A stretch of 64,000 bases of DNA from Armigeres subalbatus (lineage: Eukaryota > Arthropoda > Insecta > Diptera > Culicidae), in assembly GCF_024139115.2 (NCBI RefSeq), contig NC_085141.1:243403047-243467046 (forward strand), in the 5' to 3' direction. Of this stretch, positions 1 to 11,600 are shown in pieces. A program made the translations under genes and the position numbers. Positions within the stretch are counted from its first letter, which is position 1, and every line of letters starts with the position of its first letter. A model generated the notes under the pieces. The model searched no databases and had not been told where the DNA came from. It saw only the letters and a list, made by a program, of their open reading frames with translations.

Positions 1-950
1 TTAACCAAATACTCCGCTTCCGCTAAAGTGGTCGCCCAGAATTTCGTCGTTCATTCGACCACCGTCATTAAGCATCACCATTGCGGCTTTGACAGACCTC
101 ACCATTCGCTCCCACACGCCGCCCATATGAGGAACGAATGGCGGATTGAAGGTCCACTTACTTCTAGCATCGTGTTGGCGCAGTCTCGATCGATTCTTTG
201 CAACTCTTTCCGAAGCTCCCGACTGACCCCTTGAAATTTTGAAATTGAATTTTTTTCCGACTGCCTGAAAATTGGTTCCATTGTCCGAAAAAATGTGAAC
301 CGGTGAACCACGTTGCCGAATGAAACGTCTGATAGCTTGCTTGCAAGATTCAGAGCTTAGACTATACGCTACCTCACAGTGGACGGCCCGTACAACCAGG
401 CACGTAAATAGTGCTACGTAACGCTTCTCCTTGTGCCTACCTACGGTGACATCGATCGGCCCGAAGTAATCAAGTCCTACGTAGCTAAAAGCTCTGACAT
501 AGGGATGCAAACGTTGGATAGGAAGTGGCGCCATACGAGGTAGAACCGGCTTACTTTTCCGTAGCCGACATTTCAAACAATTACGAATAACTTCGGCCAC
601 AGCTGTCCGTAGTTTTGGAACGAAAAACGCTTGACGTACTTCGTTTACGATGATTTCCTTCGAACCATGTCCTAATCGAACATGATAATCTGCCAATATC
701 TTCGTCGTTATTTCGTGGCTTCTTGGCAATATGACAGGGAAACGGGTACCCCACGCTACAAAGGCTGCTGAGCACGTCCTTCCTTCCATTCTGATGACAC
801 CATCTTCGTCCAAGAACGGTGAGTTTTTGTAGAGCTGACTTGACTTTTCGATATATATACATCCACTGGTCACGTGGAAGTTCCATATTTCTTTTCAGAA
901 TTATCCACAGAATTATCTTTTCAGAATCACCACAATAAACATTCACCTTT
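1..950 (-). pseudogene. BEL/Pao retrotransposon pol remnant: integrase part
   Basis: Reading on the minus strand gives a BEL/Pao-type integrase. The zinc-binding HHCC part is visible (DYHVRLGHGS, then NCLKCR). It is followed by a catalytic core with a first Asp in VGLDYFGP, a second in FSDNGTNF and a Glu in GGVWERMVRSVK. The role known for this family is insertion of retrotransposon cDNA into the host genome. The reading frame runs off the window edge at base 1, so the C-terminus is not seen. Its upstream end passes by frameshift into the RNase H part at about 930. Because the neighbouring pol segments are in different frames, this is a dead copy. Confidence 0.85.
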
Positions 951-1977
951 CGCTAGCTCTTCTTGCTGGATTGCCACAAAATCTGCTGAAACTGCTAATT
1001 TATGAGCGTTTTCAGTGTTTATTGCTTCAATGGGTAACCCAATCCGCTTTCGTTTACAGTTAGAGACAAAGCGATACACCATTGCCACTGTTCGCACTAA
1101 TGTTCGCCATTTAGATATGCGTGTTACGTCGATGATATGTCGAAGAATAGCTATATGATGAAGCAGGTAGCATGGTCTTAGATCCTCCGACACAACGGAC
1201 TTTGTCTTCGGTTGCTCCGGCCACAAATCTATAGTTTGACGGAGAAAATGTGGACCATTAAACCACGTACCATCCGGGTTCACGGTAGTTCCAGCTCCCC
1301 ATTTTGTTATATTATCGGCTACATTCCTCCTCGACGGGACATATTTCCAGCAATTGATATTCGTCGTGTGGATTATTTCCGCTATACCGTGTGCCACATA
1401 CGGTTTGTACTTACGGCTGTCAGACCTAATCCAGGATAGAACCGTCATTGAATCTACCCACAAGAATACTTCCTGAACCGGGACGGGCAACGTTGTTTGC
1501 AACGTGTTCATCATTCTCGCACCTATCACTGCGGCTTGCAGCTCCAATCGTGGTGTCGAGGTGAGCTTGAGTGGGGCGACCTTCGCCTTAGAACCTACCA
1601 GGGAGCAGCGGATACCCTCCGCTACTTGGAAACGCAAATAAGCTACACAGCCATAGGCATGACGCGTCGCCGGCATCACAGAATATATGTAGCTGAATAC
1701 AAGTTACGTCCGTGATGGACTCATTCCCAAAAAAACATCTTGGAACTTCTACCTTTTCTATATTGGGAAGAAGTTTTGTCCAGTTTATCCATTTGTCGTA
1801 GATCTCATCCGTCACCGGTTGATCCCATTCGGTGCCACTTCTCCAGTTTTCTTGAATGATGATCTTTCCATGCACCAGTAGAGGAGAAAGGAACCCAACC
1901 GAATCGTAGAAGCTCATGACACACTGCAGAATGATACGCTTTGTGGGTCGCCTGTTTACAACTTGGTATGGAATCAA
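927..1977 (-). pseudogene. BEL/Pao pol remnant: RNase H and connecting region
   Basis: Two overlapping minus-strand frames (1679 to 927 and 1977 to 1588) together cover the part of a BEL/Pao polyprotein between reverse transcriptase and integrase. The upstream frame carries SFYDSVGFLSPL, a hallmark of this region. The downstream frame carries TPRLELQAAVIGARM, LWVDSMTVLSWI and the motif PSRRNVADNITKWG, typical of the BEL RNase H-like domain. The frame change between them, near 1600-1680, shows the gene is broken. Confidence 0.8.
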
Positions 1978-2520
1978 TTTTTCTTACAACCCCATGGAAA
2001 AAGTGAACACATCTTCTTCCGGTTTCCAAAGTAGCCCTAACACACGTTCCGAATCTGTGGTTTTATCGTAGCACAATGTCTTCGTTGTTCGGCCTTCTTC
2101 TCCCAGTGCAGTAAGGTGAATTACTCACCCAATTGCGGATTTCAAACCCACCAAACGCATGTACCTTCCGCACGTCAAGTGCCCGTTGAATCGCTTAATC
2201 TTCGTTGTCAGCACTGTCAAAATAGTCATCGACATAGTGTCGATTAACGATGGCTTCTGCGGCGTCTGGATACCAATTCGCATGCTCTCGAGCATTCGCA
2301 TCTTTTGTGTAATGTGCACAACATGGCGAACATTTCGCCCCAAATCCGCATCCGAAATAAAATAAAATCGGCCCAAATATGAGCCGCATCCGAATCTGAA
2401 GAAACATTTCTTTCACATCGCCTCCAAACCCAATTCGCCTTCCTCTGAAGTAGTTGATAATGTTCAACATAGAAACCAACAGGACCCTTCAGCAACATGT
2501 CATTGAGTGAGATTCCGAGT
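1978..2520 (-). pseudogene. BEL/Pao pol remnant: reverse transcriptase part
   Basis: On the minus strand the region begins with SLNDMLLKGP near 2520. It continues through GGDVKEMFLQIRM and reaches the reverse transcriptase active-site motif YVDD in NRHYVDDYFDSADN near 2230. This matches the order of BEL/Pao reverse transcriptase motifs. The segment needs at least two frame changes to be read through, and 1980-2190 holds only decayed coding sequence. It stops abruptly at about 2505, where pol sequence continues on the opposite strand. Confidence 0.78.
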
Positions 2521-3110
2521 CGTTCCGGTAACACTCACAAATGGAGCTTGTGAGTTAGCGACCTATGCCTTCCTGGACGAGGGTTCTACCAAGACACTAT
2601 TGGAGAAAAGCGTAGCTACCAAACTGGGGCTGAAAGGAGCTGTAAGACCATTAGATCTAACATGGACTTCTGGAGTTACTAGGACTGAAAAAACATCGAT
2701 GAGTGGGCGTTTAAAGGTGTCGAGAATCGAACCAGCGATACTTATTAACAGATGTACACACTGTTGAACGACTAAATTTACCAAGACAAAGTGTTAATTT
2801 CAATACAGTGGTGTCGAGATTCGATCACTTGCAAGGATTGTTTGTCGAAGAACAGAATGATGCAGAACCGACCATTTTGATCGGCCTGGACATCCTCGAT
2901 TTGATGGTGTGTGGTGCGCACCAGTGTGATGTTTCGTTGGACCAAGTACTGAGAAATTATTTCACTATAGAAGAGGCCGGAATTACGTGCCCGTATCTCG
3001 TGGAATCCGATGAAGACCGAAGAGCTCGTGTTATTTTGGAGCAAACCACAAAACGTGTTCTTTGGGTTTCTAAGAGAGCCTTCTTATAGGCCGTACACAA
3101 AGTGACGTAT
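2500..3110 (+). pseudogene. BEL/Pao protease region, inverted relative to the rest of pol
   Basis: The plus strand encodes RVVPVTLTNGACELATYAFL, then the retropepsin-like active-site motif LDEGSTKTLLE. After a frame break at about 2770 comes ILIGLDILDLM, the usual sequence downstream in BEL/Pao proteases. In an intact element this lies upstream of the reverse transcriptase on the same strand. Here it points the other way, head to head with the minus-strand RT at about 2500. Two copies may have joined, or one element may have suffered an internal inversion. Confidence 0.72.
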
Positions 3111-3124
3111 AAAACACTGCCGTA

Positions 3125-3262
3125 AAAAGAGGGTTGAGTGTAATTCGGGATACTGGCTCATCTGAAGTAATGGCATTCGGGCTAGTGACTCATCCGGGGT
3201 AATAACGTTCGGGGTAGTGGCCTTCGGGGTGATGGCATTATGGGTAATGGAATTATGAGTAG
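3125..3262. repeat. Short degenerate tandem repeat
   Basis: Loose repeats of a word like TTCGGGGTAATGG occur about seven times (ATTCGGGATACTGG, ATTCGGGCTAGTGA, GTTCGGGGTAGTGG and so on). No coding potential is seen. Confidence 0.6.
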
Positions 3263-3367
3263 TGTCGTAGAGTCGAAAAAACAGAAATTCATCATGAATT
3301 ATAATTTAGAGTCTGATGTCCAATATTTGAACGTTAACTGGACTGCTGATTGGATTATCCTAATTTT

Positions 3368-3654
3368 CTTCTTCTTCTTATTGGCATTACATCCCCACAC
3401 TGGGACAGAGCCACCTCGCAGCTTAGTGTTCATTAAGCACTTCCACAGTTATTAACTGCGAGGTTTCAAAGCCTGGTTACCATTTTTGCATTCGTATATC
3501 ATGAGGCCAACACGATGATGCTTTTATGCCCAGGGAAGTCGAGATAATTTTCAATCCGAAAATTGCCTAGATCGGCACCGGGAATCGAACCCAGCCACCC
3601 TCAGCATGGTCTTGCTTTGTAGCTGCGCGTCTTTCCGCATGGCTAAGGAGGGCC
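3368..3654 (-). mobile_element. Feilai-type tRNA-related SINE, full length
   Basis: On the minus strand the element starts at GGGCCCTCCTTAGCC. It carries RNA polymerase III signals: a box A-like TAGCCATGCGG and box B GGGTTCGATTCCC. It ends in a short (GAA)n tail. The 9-bp sequence CCTAATTTT occurs on both sides (3359-3367 and 3655-3663) as a target-site duplication. The match to Feilai is from memory, not a database search. Confidence 0.85.
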
Positions 3655-3663
3655 CCTAATTTT

Positions 3664-3984
3664 ACTTTACCTTTTGACGTAGGACTTACGTCTCTCTTTA
3701 CTATACCGGGTGTCATTTCAAAATTTCTTAATCGGCCGCGTTACGCTGTGTTGAAAGATTTCAAACGTTAATAGCTTTTACCCTAGTGAACAGATTTCTG
3801 CAGTTAACCCCTCAATCGACAGCTTTCAAGTATGCCTTTCATGTTAATGCTTGATAATATCCGAAAACTTTTTTCAACAGGCCTAAAACTGTTTTCAAAG
3901 CAAAACATTGAATTCACGAAAACCTATAAATATGGGTACCGCATAATTCTTGCATCATTCCATTACCACGCCACGTTCTGATTG
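3664..3984. other. No gene recognised
   Basis: This is AT-rich sequence without an open frame of note. A TATAAATATGG string at about 3926 resembles a TATA box, but no gene follows it. Confidence 0.5.
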
Positions 3985-4145
3985 GTGCAGACTAGACCTG
4001 TGCGCCGGTCATATCATCGGCGGCGGCGGCGTGGTGGTCACTTTTGCTCCGGCGGCGGCGGCGTCACGGCGGCGCGCCGTTGACTTTTATCGGCGGCGGC
4101 GGCGGCGGCGTGAACCGGCGTGGATGAAAAAATCAATGGCTGAAA
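3985..4145 (+). repeat. GC-rich (CGG)n repeat, left inverted copy
   Basis: The repeat starts with ACTAGACCTGTGCGCC. It then holds runs of CGGCGG separated by short AT-rich words and finishes before AAAAAATCAAT. Its base composition contrasts sharply with the AT-rich surroundings. The reverse complement of 9721-9836 has the same start word and internal order, so the two form a large inverted pair. A decayed third copy lies near 7640-7700. Confidence 0.7.
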
Positions 4146-4560
4146 AAATCAATTTTACCGTGGATTTTTGGATTAACGCGGTTTGATTCACACGGTAGGA
4201 ATAGCCCGTATAAAAACCGACTTCAGTGGATTAAAATTTCAATATTCTGCGTTTGCCGATCATCAAACAGCACATTCAAAATAGTCAATTGCAGCCGATA
4301 CTAACCAATACCTGATTTCAAAATGTTATTTGAATTACCACTATTTTGTTACTCTTTGATTTTGATTAATCAAATTTAAACAATAAATCCTGCTACACTT
4401 TTTCGTGACCCCTAAGTGCTAAGAATTAGATTTCGGAGTCATAGAACAAATAGGTAATAACTTTTTTCAAAAGTCTAACTTTTTTCAAAAGTTATTTCCA
4501 ATTTAGGATTTAGATACACTCCAGTCGCTTTGATCTCAAAATAACTAAGTTTCAGAAAAA
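4146..4560. other. No gene recognised
   Basis: AT-rich unique-looking sequence with frequent stops in all frames. I see no feature in it. Confidence 0.45.
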
Positions 4561-4989
4561 ATCTAATATTTTCCTGAAATTTTCCTGAATATGTCAACAA
4601 AGCTCTTGGTGGAGTTTCTGAAAGAATTTCTGGAGGAAACTATGATTTTTTTAATTCCTACAGGCATTTTTCAGTAAATTTCATTAGGAATACCTTCGTA
4701 AAATCCTATGACAATGTCTGCACAATTTTTCTATTTTAGAAAGAATAATCCATTCAGATTTTTTTGGGAAGTTCCTTTAGTAAAACATTAAATATTCCTG
4801 CAGGAATTCATTCCGAAATTTATTAAAGAATGAGCTATTTTCTGACGGAATTCCTAAGAGAATTTTTTAATGGACTTTCCGAGAAAATTCCTGAAGTAGT
4901 GTTGGAAAGTGTAGTAGGAACCTTTTAACAAAATTTTGAGCAAATCCCCAGACATTTTGAAGGAATTCCTAACAGTATTTCCAAAATGC

Positions 4990-5345
4990 AACAGTGGCTG
5001 CTTCCGCATCTTCCTCGATTGCACACCCCAGAGCCAACGTCCTGTTCCAGGTTCTTTTGCTGGTCTTCAAGTTCTTTTGCTGGTCTCTCTTCCTGCATAC
5101 GCACTACATGTCCAACCCACTGTAATCTGCCTTATTTTATCAACCTGCCTATGTCTGCATATACTTGGCTTAACTCGTGATTCATTCATTCGTCTGCTCC
5201 ATTTACCATTTTCCACCACGCTGCCAAGTATTGAGCACAGTATTTTCAACTCAAACACTTTGAGAATTTGATAATCTACATCTTTTAACGTCCATGATTC
5301 ATGGCCATACAGGACGACTGAACGAATCAACGATGTGTACAGAGC
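4990..5345 (-). pseudogene. LINE pol C-terminal fragment
   Basis: The minus strand encodes MIRSVVLYGHESWTLKD, then FELKILCSILGSVVENG and a short stretch further. This is the post-RT C-terminal region of the same kind of non-LTR retrotransposon as the larger copy at 22.8-24.5 kb, where VVLYGRKTWTM and FERRVLRTIFG occupy the matching positions. Only about 80 residues survive. Confidence 0.68.
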
Positions 5346-5679
5346 TAGTTTTGTCAGTGTCTGTAGGTAGCCTCACGAAGTTACAAAAGAATTTTCTGGA
5401 GGAATTTTCAAAGGATTACCCTGAGGAATTCTCTTTTAAATTGCTTAAAGTAGTTTTGGAAGAGTTACTATGGGAATTTCAGGAACAATCATTGTCAAGG
5501 AACTTGCTAAGGAATTCCTAGAGGAATTACTAAAAAAAATTTCCGAAGGAATATCAAATTGATTTACAAAAAAATTCCAAAGCAAAACTCCGAAGCTGAC
5601 AGATATTTCCAAAGTAATCCGTTAATAAATTTCTGAAGGAGTTTTTAGAGATTTTAATTGGAATTTTGAAACAATTTCC

Positions 5680-5921
5680 TACACACTTATTTTTTTTACC
5701 AGGATCTCAGCAAAATGTTGATCTTTTACCGAGAATCGCACAGCCGTGCCCCAGCAAACATGCTTTTGTCGAGATTTTTGTCAAAATTACTGATAATCAG
5801 CAAATAATTTGCCGAAAATCAGCTAACAAACGCTATTTTTGACAGAATATCGGTTATTTATTTTGCTGACCGTGCTGTGCGGATTTTTGCCGAGCTGCAG
5901 AATAAAAACTGAGTGTGTAAG
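5680..5921. mobile_element. MITE-like element (copy 1)
   Basis: The left end TACACACTTATTTTT and the reverse complement of the right end (TACACACTCAGTTTTTA) form imperfect terminal inverted repeats. Inside, AATCGCACAGC and TCCGCACAGCACGG also pair. It has no coding capacity. A related copy in the opposite orientation lies at 32224-32405 and shares words such as GCTGATTTTCGG and TGCTGAGATCC. Confidence 0.55.
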
Positions 5922-6574
5922 GAACTCCTAAAACATTCTCTGTAGATATTTCATAAAGAAGGATTTTCAGAAGGTATATCCGAATTTTTGAACGAAGTCT
6001 TGACGGAATGTCCAGAGGAATTTTCGGAGATATCTAAGACTGTCCGAAGTTTCTTCAGGAGTTACTTTGAAAAAAAAAAAAACCTGCAGGGACTTCTACG
6101 GATATTCCTTCAAGAACTTGTTCAGGAATTCTTAAGAAAATTTCGGCCTAGAACTTTTCAAGGAATTCCAAAAGAGTTCTTAGAAGAAGTTCTTGATGAA
6201 TTTTCGGGGAAACACCTCAACGATTTTCCCGACGTTTTCTCAAACAAATTTCTGAAGGAACTTTTTCCGAACTAGTTCCTGATAGAAATTTCAGAATATA
6301 GCTGAAAGAATTTTCGAAAGACTTTCTGGAATTCGTTTCCGGAGGAGTTTTTGTAGAACTTCTTGAGGTAATATCCGAGGGAATTCCTGGACGAATCTCC
6401 ATAGGATTTTTTGGAGAATTACAAAAAAAGTCCTGGAGAAATCTAGGAATTACTTCAGAAATACCAGTAGGCATTTCCTCTGAAATTCTATTAGAATTTA
6501 TTTCATAAATTCCTTTGAGAATTCCTCCGGAAATTCCTTCAAATATTCCTTCAAATATTCCTTCAGAAATTCCT

Positions 6575-8095
6575 TTAGGGGTTGTCCATAAACCACTTAG
6601 ACTCTTGAGGAGGAGGGGGTTCAAAAAATTCTACGTCAGTCTACGAAGGGGGGTAGGGGTATACGAAAAGTCTACGTAGACTCTTTTTATTTATTTTTAT
6701 TTTTTTACTAAAATATCTTTTGATTTTCGGCAGGAACTTCTTTAGAAACTACAAGTGATTCTTTAGAATTTCCACGGGTAATTATGTCGCACTTCGAAGA
6801 AAAATTATTTAGAATTTACAAAGGAAGCATTTTGGAATATCCAAGAAGAAGTCTTAGGAAGGCATTCTTTGGAACTTGTAAGGGGAATTCTCCGAAATTT
6901 CCGTGAGAAATTCTTCAAATTTTTCTTAATTTCTGAAATTCTTGGAATTTTCGCGAGAAATTCTTTGGACATACATTTAAGCGAAATTTTTCGAAATTTA
7001 ACGGCAAATTCATCGGCAGTTCTAATGAAAATTCTTTGGAATTATCGATGGAAAAAGAAATTGTTGAAAACTTTAAGGAGAAATTATTTGAATTTCCCAC
7101 CAAAAACTCTTTGAGTTTTTACAAAAAGTATTTGTAATTTTCATGAAAATTTATTCTATTTTTTTACGATAAATTCAACACAAATTTAACTGAAATCCTC
7201 CATAATTTCCATCGAAAATTATCTGGAAAACTCTTTGGAATGTCCATAGGATTTTTTTTATTTTCTTCAGGAAATTGCTCCTACTTTGCAAGAGAAATGT
7301 CAAAATATCGTAGGAAACCTTTAGCATGGTTTCAACGGGAAATAATTCAAAATTTTCACGGAAAATTACTCGAAATTTTAACGGGAAAACTTTTGGAATT
7401 GCGATTTCAACGGAATGGAATTTTTAAGAAAAATATCGGAATTATCACGGAGACTTCTTCAGCGTATTACCTGGAAACTTTGAAGGTTATTAGTCGGGAA
7501 ATTCTACGGAATTTCTACGACAAACTTTTTGGAATGTAGACTTGACGTTCTCGGAATTTCAACTCGAAATTTTTCGAAATTCTTAAAATTCTTGAGTTTT
7601 CTGCCGGTTCACATGAAGAACTAAAATTCAGATGCGTGACAGATTTTAAGCAGTGGCGCGCCTATGCAAGTGCCGGTGCCGGTGGCGCACACCTCTAGGA
7701 GGAATCAAATCCAACAGAAATTAAATTAATTGGCTTCGAGATTTGGTTTCAGGAGCTATGGACAGAGGATTGAATTTGATTTCGTTTTGATATTGTTGTT
7801 GGTATTGATATTGAGTTGGATTTTGTTCAGTTTGATTTTGTTAGGTTTGAAATTTGAATTTTACTGTAGTGTTTACAATGGATTTGAAAATGGATTTGTA
7901 TATCTGAATTACTGAAAACGTGGTTGATTTCCAATTTTTTTCCAATCACATATGACATTTTGTTAAATTTGAAAAAGTCTACGTAGGCTTCAAGGGGGTG
8001 AGGGAGGGGTTTTGGAAAAGTCTATTAGGGGGAAGGGGGGGTGGCTTTGAAAATGTGAAAATTCGGCCTACGTGGTTTGAGGGAAGTTGTTTAGA
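6575..8095. mobile_element. Split MITE: two end pieces around about 1.27 kb
   Basis: The left piece (6575-6700) begins with GGGGTTGTCCATAAACCAC and continues with G-rich tracts and TCTACGTAGACT. The right piece (7965-8095) resumes at AAGTCTACGTAGGC, has G-rich tracts and ends in CCTACGTGGTTT, which is the inverted counterpart of the left end. The best reading is one MITE of a kind common in Aedes, interrupted by 6700-7965. Two separate truncated copies remain possible. Confidence 0.5.
7640..7702 (-). repeat. Decayed GC-rich repeat remnant
   Basis: GTGGCGCGCC, GTGCCGGTGCCGG and GTGGCGCACACCTCTAG resemble the inner and outer words of the CGG repeats at 3985 and 9721, in the orientation of the latter. 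Confidence 0.4.
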
Positions 8096-9117
8096 AATAC
8101 TTTCAAAATCTCTTAAAGTAGTTTAAACGGGAATTGTTTTCGAAAATACATTTAGAAATTCCTCCCTCCAGAAATTTCTTCAAAAACTTCTCCAAAAATT
8201 CATTTAAGAGCTCCTCAAAAAAATTTCCTTGAATAATCTAAAAAACTCCACCAAGAATTCCTTTGGATATTTCACCAGGGATTTCTTTAAAAGTTTCTTC
8301 GAAAAGCCTCCGGGATTCCTTCTTAGATTTCTTCCAGGAAATCCATTGAAAATTAATTAGATAATGAAATAGTTTTCGGTGGAGTTGCTAAGTGAGTTTT
8401 TGAAAAAAAAAACAAATAAATTAAACAACTAGCACTAAAAAAATCCGAAGGTATTACTGGAAGAATTTCGTAAAGAACCCATGAAGGCATTTTCGATGGA
8501 ATTCCTGCAGGAAGTTCTGGAAGAATTGTCGGAGAATGTTTTAAAGGAATTGCTGGAAGAAGTTCTGAAGAAATTCCTTATGAAAATTTGGAAGAAATCC
8601 CTTATGCAATCTCTGGAAGAATTTATTTGAAGAATTCATATAATAATTGCCGAAGAAATTCATGAGGAGGTATTCTTTTAAAAAATTGAAGAGTTGCTAA
8701 ACAGTTTTTGAAGAAACTCCAAATGGAATTTCTTGAGAAATTTATTAAGAAATATCCGGAGGAATCGCTAAAGAAACTTCCGAAGGAATTCCTTAACGAT
8801 TTTCCTAAGGAATTCTTAACAACATTTTCGAAGAAATTACTGAGACAATTTTTTGTATGCATTCCATAAGGAATTTCCTGCAGAAATTCGTGAAGGATTT
8901 TCTGAAGAGATCCGCAATGGAAAGAATTTTCGGAGAAATTTTGTAAGACATTTCCGGAAGAATACATAAAGTAATTTTCCAAGGTTTTTTATTGAAGCTT
9001 TTCGGAGGAATATCTGGAGGAATTTACTAGGAAATATACCAAGTGGTTTTGGCGCTTTGGGGATGTATTCAAACCTTCACAAAAGCTTATGTGCCACAAC
9101 AAACATAATTTGTGAGT

Positions 9118-9309
9118 CATCTACAGGCAGTGACACTCTGTGCAAGAAATTCTGCTCTTTGATTTTACTCCATCTAAACGATGGATATTTAGTAAATTCA
9201 AATAGCCTTCTATAAGTTGCACTTACTTAGTAAAGATTGTAAAATCGTTTGGATGAAGTAAAATTAAAGGGCAGACTTTTTTGTACTGGGTGTAGACTGC
9301 CTACAGATT
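9118..9309. mobile_element. Palindromic MITE
   Basis: Arms of about 67 bp face each other: ATCTACAGGCAG at the left pairs with CTGCCTACAGAT at the right, and further in CTCTTTGATTTTACTCC pairs with GGATGAAGTAAAATTAAAGG. The loop is about 55 bp. It has no coding sequence. Such near-complete fold-back structure is typical of short non-autonomous DNA transposons. Confidence 0.6.
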
Positions 9310-9565
9310 TAGGTGCCCGACTGAATAAGGCTTTGGCTTAAACGAATTCCAAAGACCATTTCAACATTTTTTGTATTATTCTACTTAGTAGATTAAATCT
9401 ATTATATACAGCCTAATTAAAATTCACAACTAATCAACCAACCAATTCATTATCCAATGTTTGTCATAACACTGTCTTAGAGGCACCATCACTTGAGGTA
9501 GATTTGAAATTGAATTCTGACGAGTTCCACCTCAACAACATTCTAACAACTAACTAACAACAACA

Positions 9566-9690
9566 ATCATAACACGAGTTTAGTACTATTCCAATCAATT
9601 CCACCACGTTGTATTGTCTTACAAATACGTATTTCGTCTCTGTAAGGCCATCTTCAGTGTCTCTTATTTTACTCGACTCGACTCAAGTTA
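9566..9690 (+). repeat. Dispersed repeat related to the 55.0 and 62.5 kb MITEs
   Basis: AACACGAGTTTAGTACTATT, TTCCACCACGTTGTA, then ACGTATTTC and CCATCTTCAGTGTCTC follow the same order as in the elements at 55021-55128 and 62464-62572. The right terminal repeat is not preserved here. Confidence 0.5.
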
Positions 9691-9720
9691 ATTGATTTTT
9701 TTTTATTACGATCAGTCATC

Positions 9721-9845
9721 GGCGTGGCAAAATTATGATCGGCGGCGCGCCGACCCAAAATCGCCGGCGGCGGCGGCGTGAGTAAAACCACCGGCGGCGG
9801 CGGCGCGGCGCGGCGGCGCACAGGTCTAGTGCAGACGTCAACGAT
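9721..9845 (-). repeat. GC-rich (CGG)n repeat, right inverted copy
   Basis: This carries CGGCGGCGGC runs, a GGCGCGCCG core and an outer CGCACAGGTCTAGTGCAGAC. It is the mirror image of the copy at 3985-4145. The two copies enclose about 5.6 kb of repeat-rich DNA. Confidence 0.7.
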
Positions 9846-11035
9846 TGAGCTCACGCTAGGTCTGCTAAGAAGGCATAAAATAGCGCAGCGCGAATTTTTC
9901 CTCTTAATCTGACCGAAACAGGCAAAGCAATAACAGCATCACATCGTCGGATTTTTTGAACGGTTGCATCATCGTCTCAGCCACGCATTCGCAAACCTAA
10001 AGCCTTTTTAAGAGCAAGGCGGAATCGTCAGCATTCTCAGGTCAGCATCATCGGCATTTTCAGCCCGGCATTGTCGAGAAGCCAACAGTAAGCGCGGCAC
10101 GGCGGTGTGTGACGATAGAGTGTCGACGACAACACTACTGATCAAGTTTTCTCGGCCGATGGCAGCAGCGGTTAATCGTTTGGTATTCCTGCAGACATCG
10201 ATTCATAATGTTTTAAACAATCATAAACTCCCAGTTGAACCGCTCAAGAGAAACTTTACATCTAACATTGTGAATGGATTTTTTCAGAACCACTAATATA
10301 CTTACTAAAGAGTTTTTCGCAATAGAATCATTTTGAAAATGTAGTACAATCAACCAATTAGAGAGCGTTCGCGTGACAATTTTATTAATTCGCGTTCATG
10401 GCGATGAATTGTTACAAAATTCTGTCTTCCTCGCTCACGACAAAAGAAAATGCGTTTCTTATTCTAAGATTTCAACGAAAATTTTTGAAATTTCTCCATT
10501 AGAATTCCAAAAATTGTCATTGTTTTGAGTCTAAATATTTCAATTTAAAATTTGATTTATTTGTTGATGTGAATAGGTAAATAGGTAATATAAAATAGGT
10601 AACGTGATTTTGTGTTTCAGCAAATATACTCTATTACCACTATTACCACTCTAACTAATTTGCAGAGTTAACGCAGTAGCGTCGCGGTATCACAAAAGAC
10701 AAGCAATGTAGTGAAGAGACATTGCGAGGGGTGCCAAAACGTATAATTCAATGTGCAGCATAACTTGTCGAAATAATATGCTAGAAATCATCACATTATC
10801 CCATTTTGGAATCTTAGTTTAAAAATGAAATGTTGAAAAATGTAATTAAAATTAAAAAAAAAATGTAAAATTAGTGTAATATTTGCAATTATCGCACCCC
10901 TGGCAATCATTTTTAGGCGTTAGTCATCTTTGGTAACCCAAGATAGTGTGAATGTGCTGTCTGTTGTCCAATATATGGGGATTCTCGAAGTGGACCATGT
11001 TGTTAATATACTATACTATATACTATATATGTGAC
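9846..11035. other. No gene recognised
   Basis: It contains a moderately GC-rich stretch (9880-10150) with repeated CATCATCG/CAGCATC words and then AT-rich DNA. The longest frame (63 codons at 10105) has no recognisable motif. Confidence 0.45.
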
Positions 11036-11039
11036 AAAT

Positions 11040-11600
11040 CATTTTCGCTTGGTTGGTCAACGTAAAGGTAGAACCAACAAATGTATTCATCAAAGAGGTG
11101 GAACATCGGCTTAAGTTGCAATGCTATAATGAAGAAATCATTCGCTTTATTGATCAATGTAAAGGTGTAGCCATCAGCTGATTTACAATGGTATTATTCA
11201 TCGAAAAGGCGGAGCTTCGGCGGATTTCCTATGCTATAGTTCATCTTTTTTTGGCAATTATGGCATTGAAAATACTTCGAATGTCCCATATATAATTATT
11301 TTGATAGTGAACTCTTTTATTCATTAGTAATTATTTAGAAAATAATAATTTTGAAATGTTTTATCACTTTAATTAACCACGACTAGCAATGAGCAAACGA
11401 TGTTCAATGGTCTTATTCATCAAAGGGCGGAGCTTCGGCTAGCGTTCTGATATAATGATAAAATCATGGCTCACGCGAGTTTAGTTCCTGCTCAAATTTT
11501 ATCTTGAGCGGTCGGTAGAGAACCAACATCCAGCGACAGGGACAGGCCTGACAATAGTCATCGTCGCAGCAAGAAAAACCGCAGTAGCGACGAGATTTAT
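11040..11600. repeat. Dispersed repeat block
   Basis: The theme ATTCATC(A/G)AA, AGG(C)GGAGCTTCGGC, then TGCTATA recurs at about 11085, 11200 and 11430. The last part (ATCATGGCTCACGCGAG, then AACATCCAGCGACA) has a direct counterpart at 14890-14970. The origin is unknown. Confidence 0.5.

Larger units (their letters stand above)
4560..9060. repeat. Degenerate GGAATTCC-type repeat field
   Basis: Variants of GAATTCCTGGAGGAATT and AAGAAATTCCT recur across about 4.5 kb, with poor spacing and heavy divergence. They give many short, lysine/phenylalanine-rich false open frames on both strands. The field is interrupted by a LINE fragment (4990-5345), a MITE (5680-5921), MITE pieces (6575-6700, 7965-8095) and a GC-rich remnant (7640-7700). 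I regard none of its open frames as genes. Confidence 0.65.

Noticed and set aside
4936..5271. 111-codon plus-strand frame with a hydrophobic stretch
   Set aside because: It is antisense to the LINE fragment, which explains the sequence on the minus strand.
5988..7539. Lys/Phe/Glu-rich open frames in the GAATTCC field (for example 5988-6275 and 7240-7539)
   Set aside because: They follow the degenerate repeat, occur on both strands and show no domain or splice structure.
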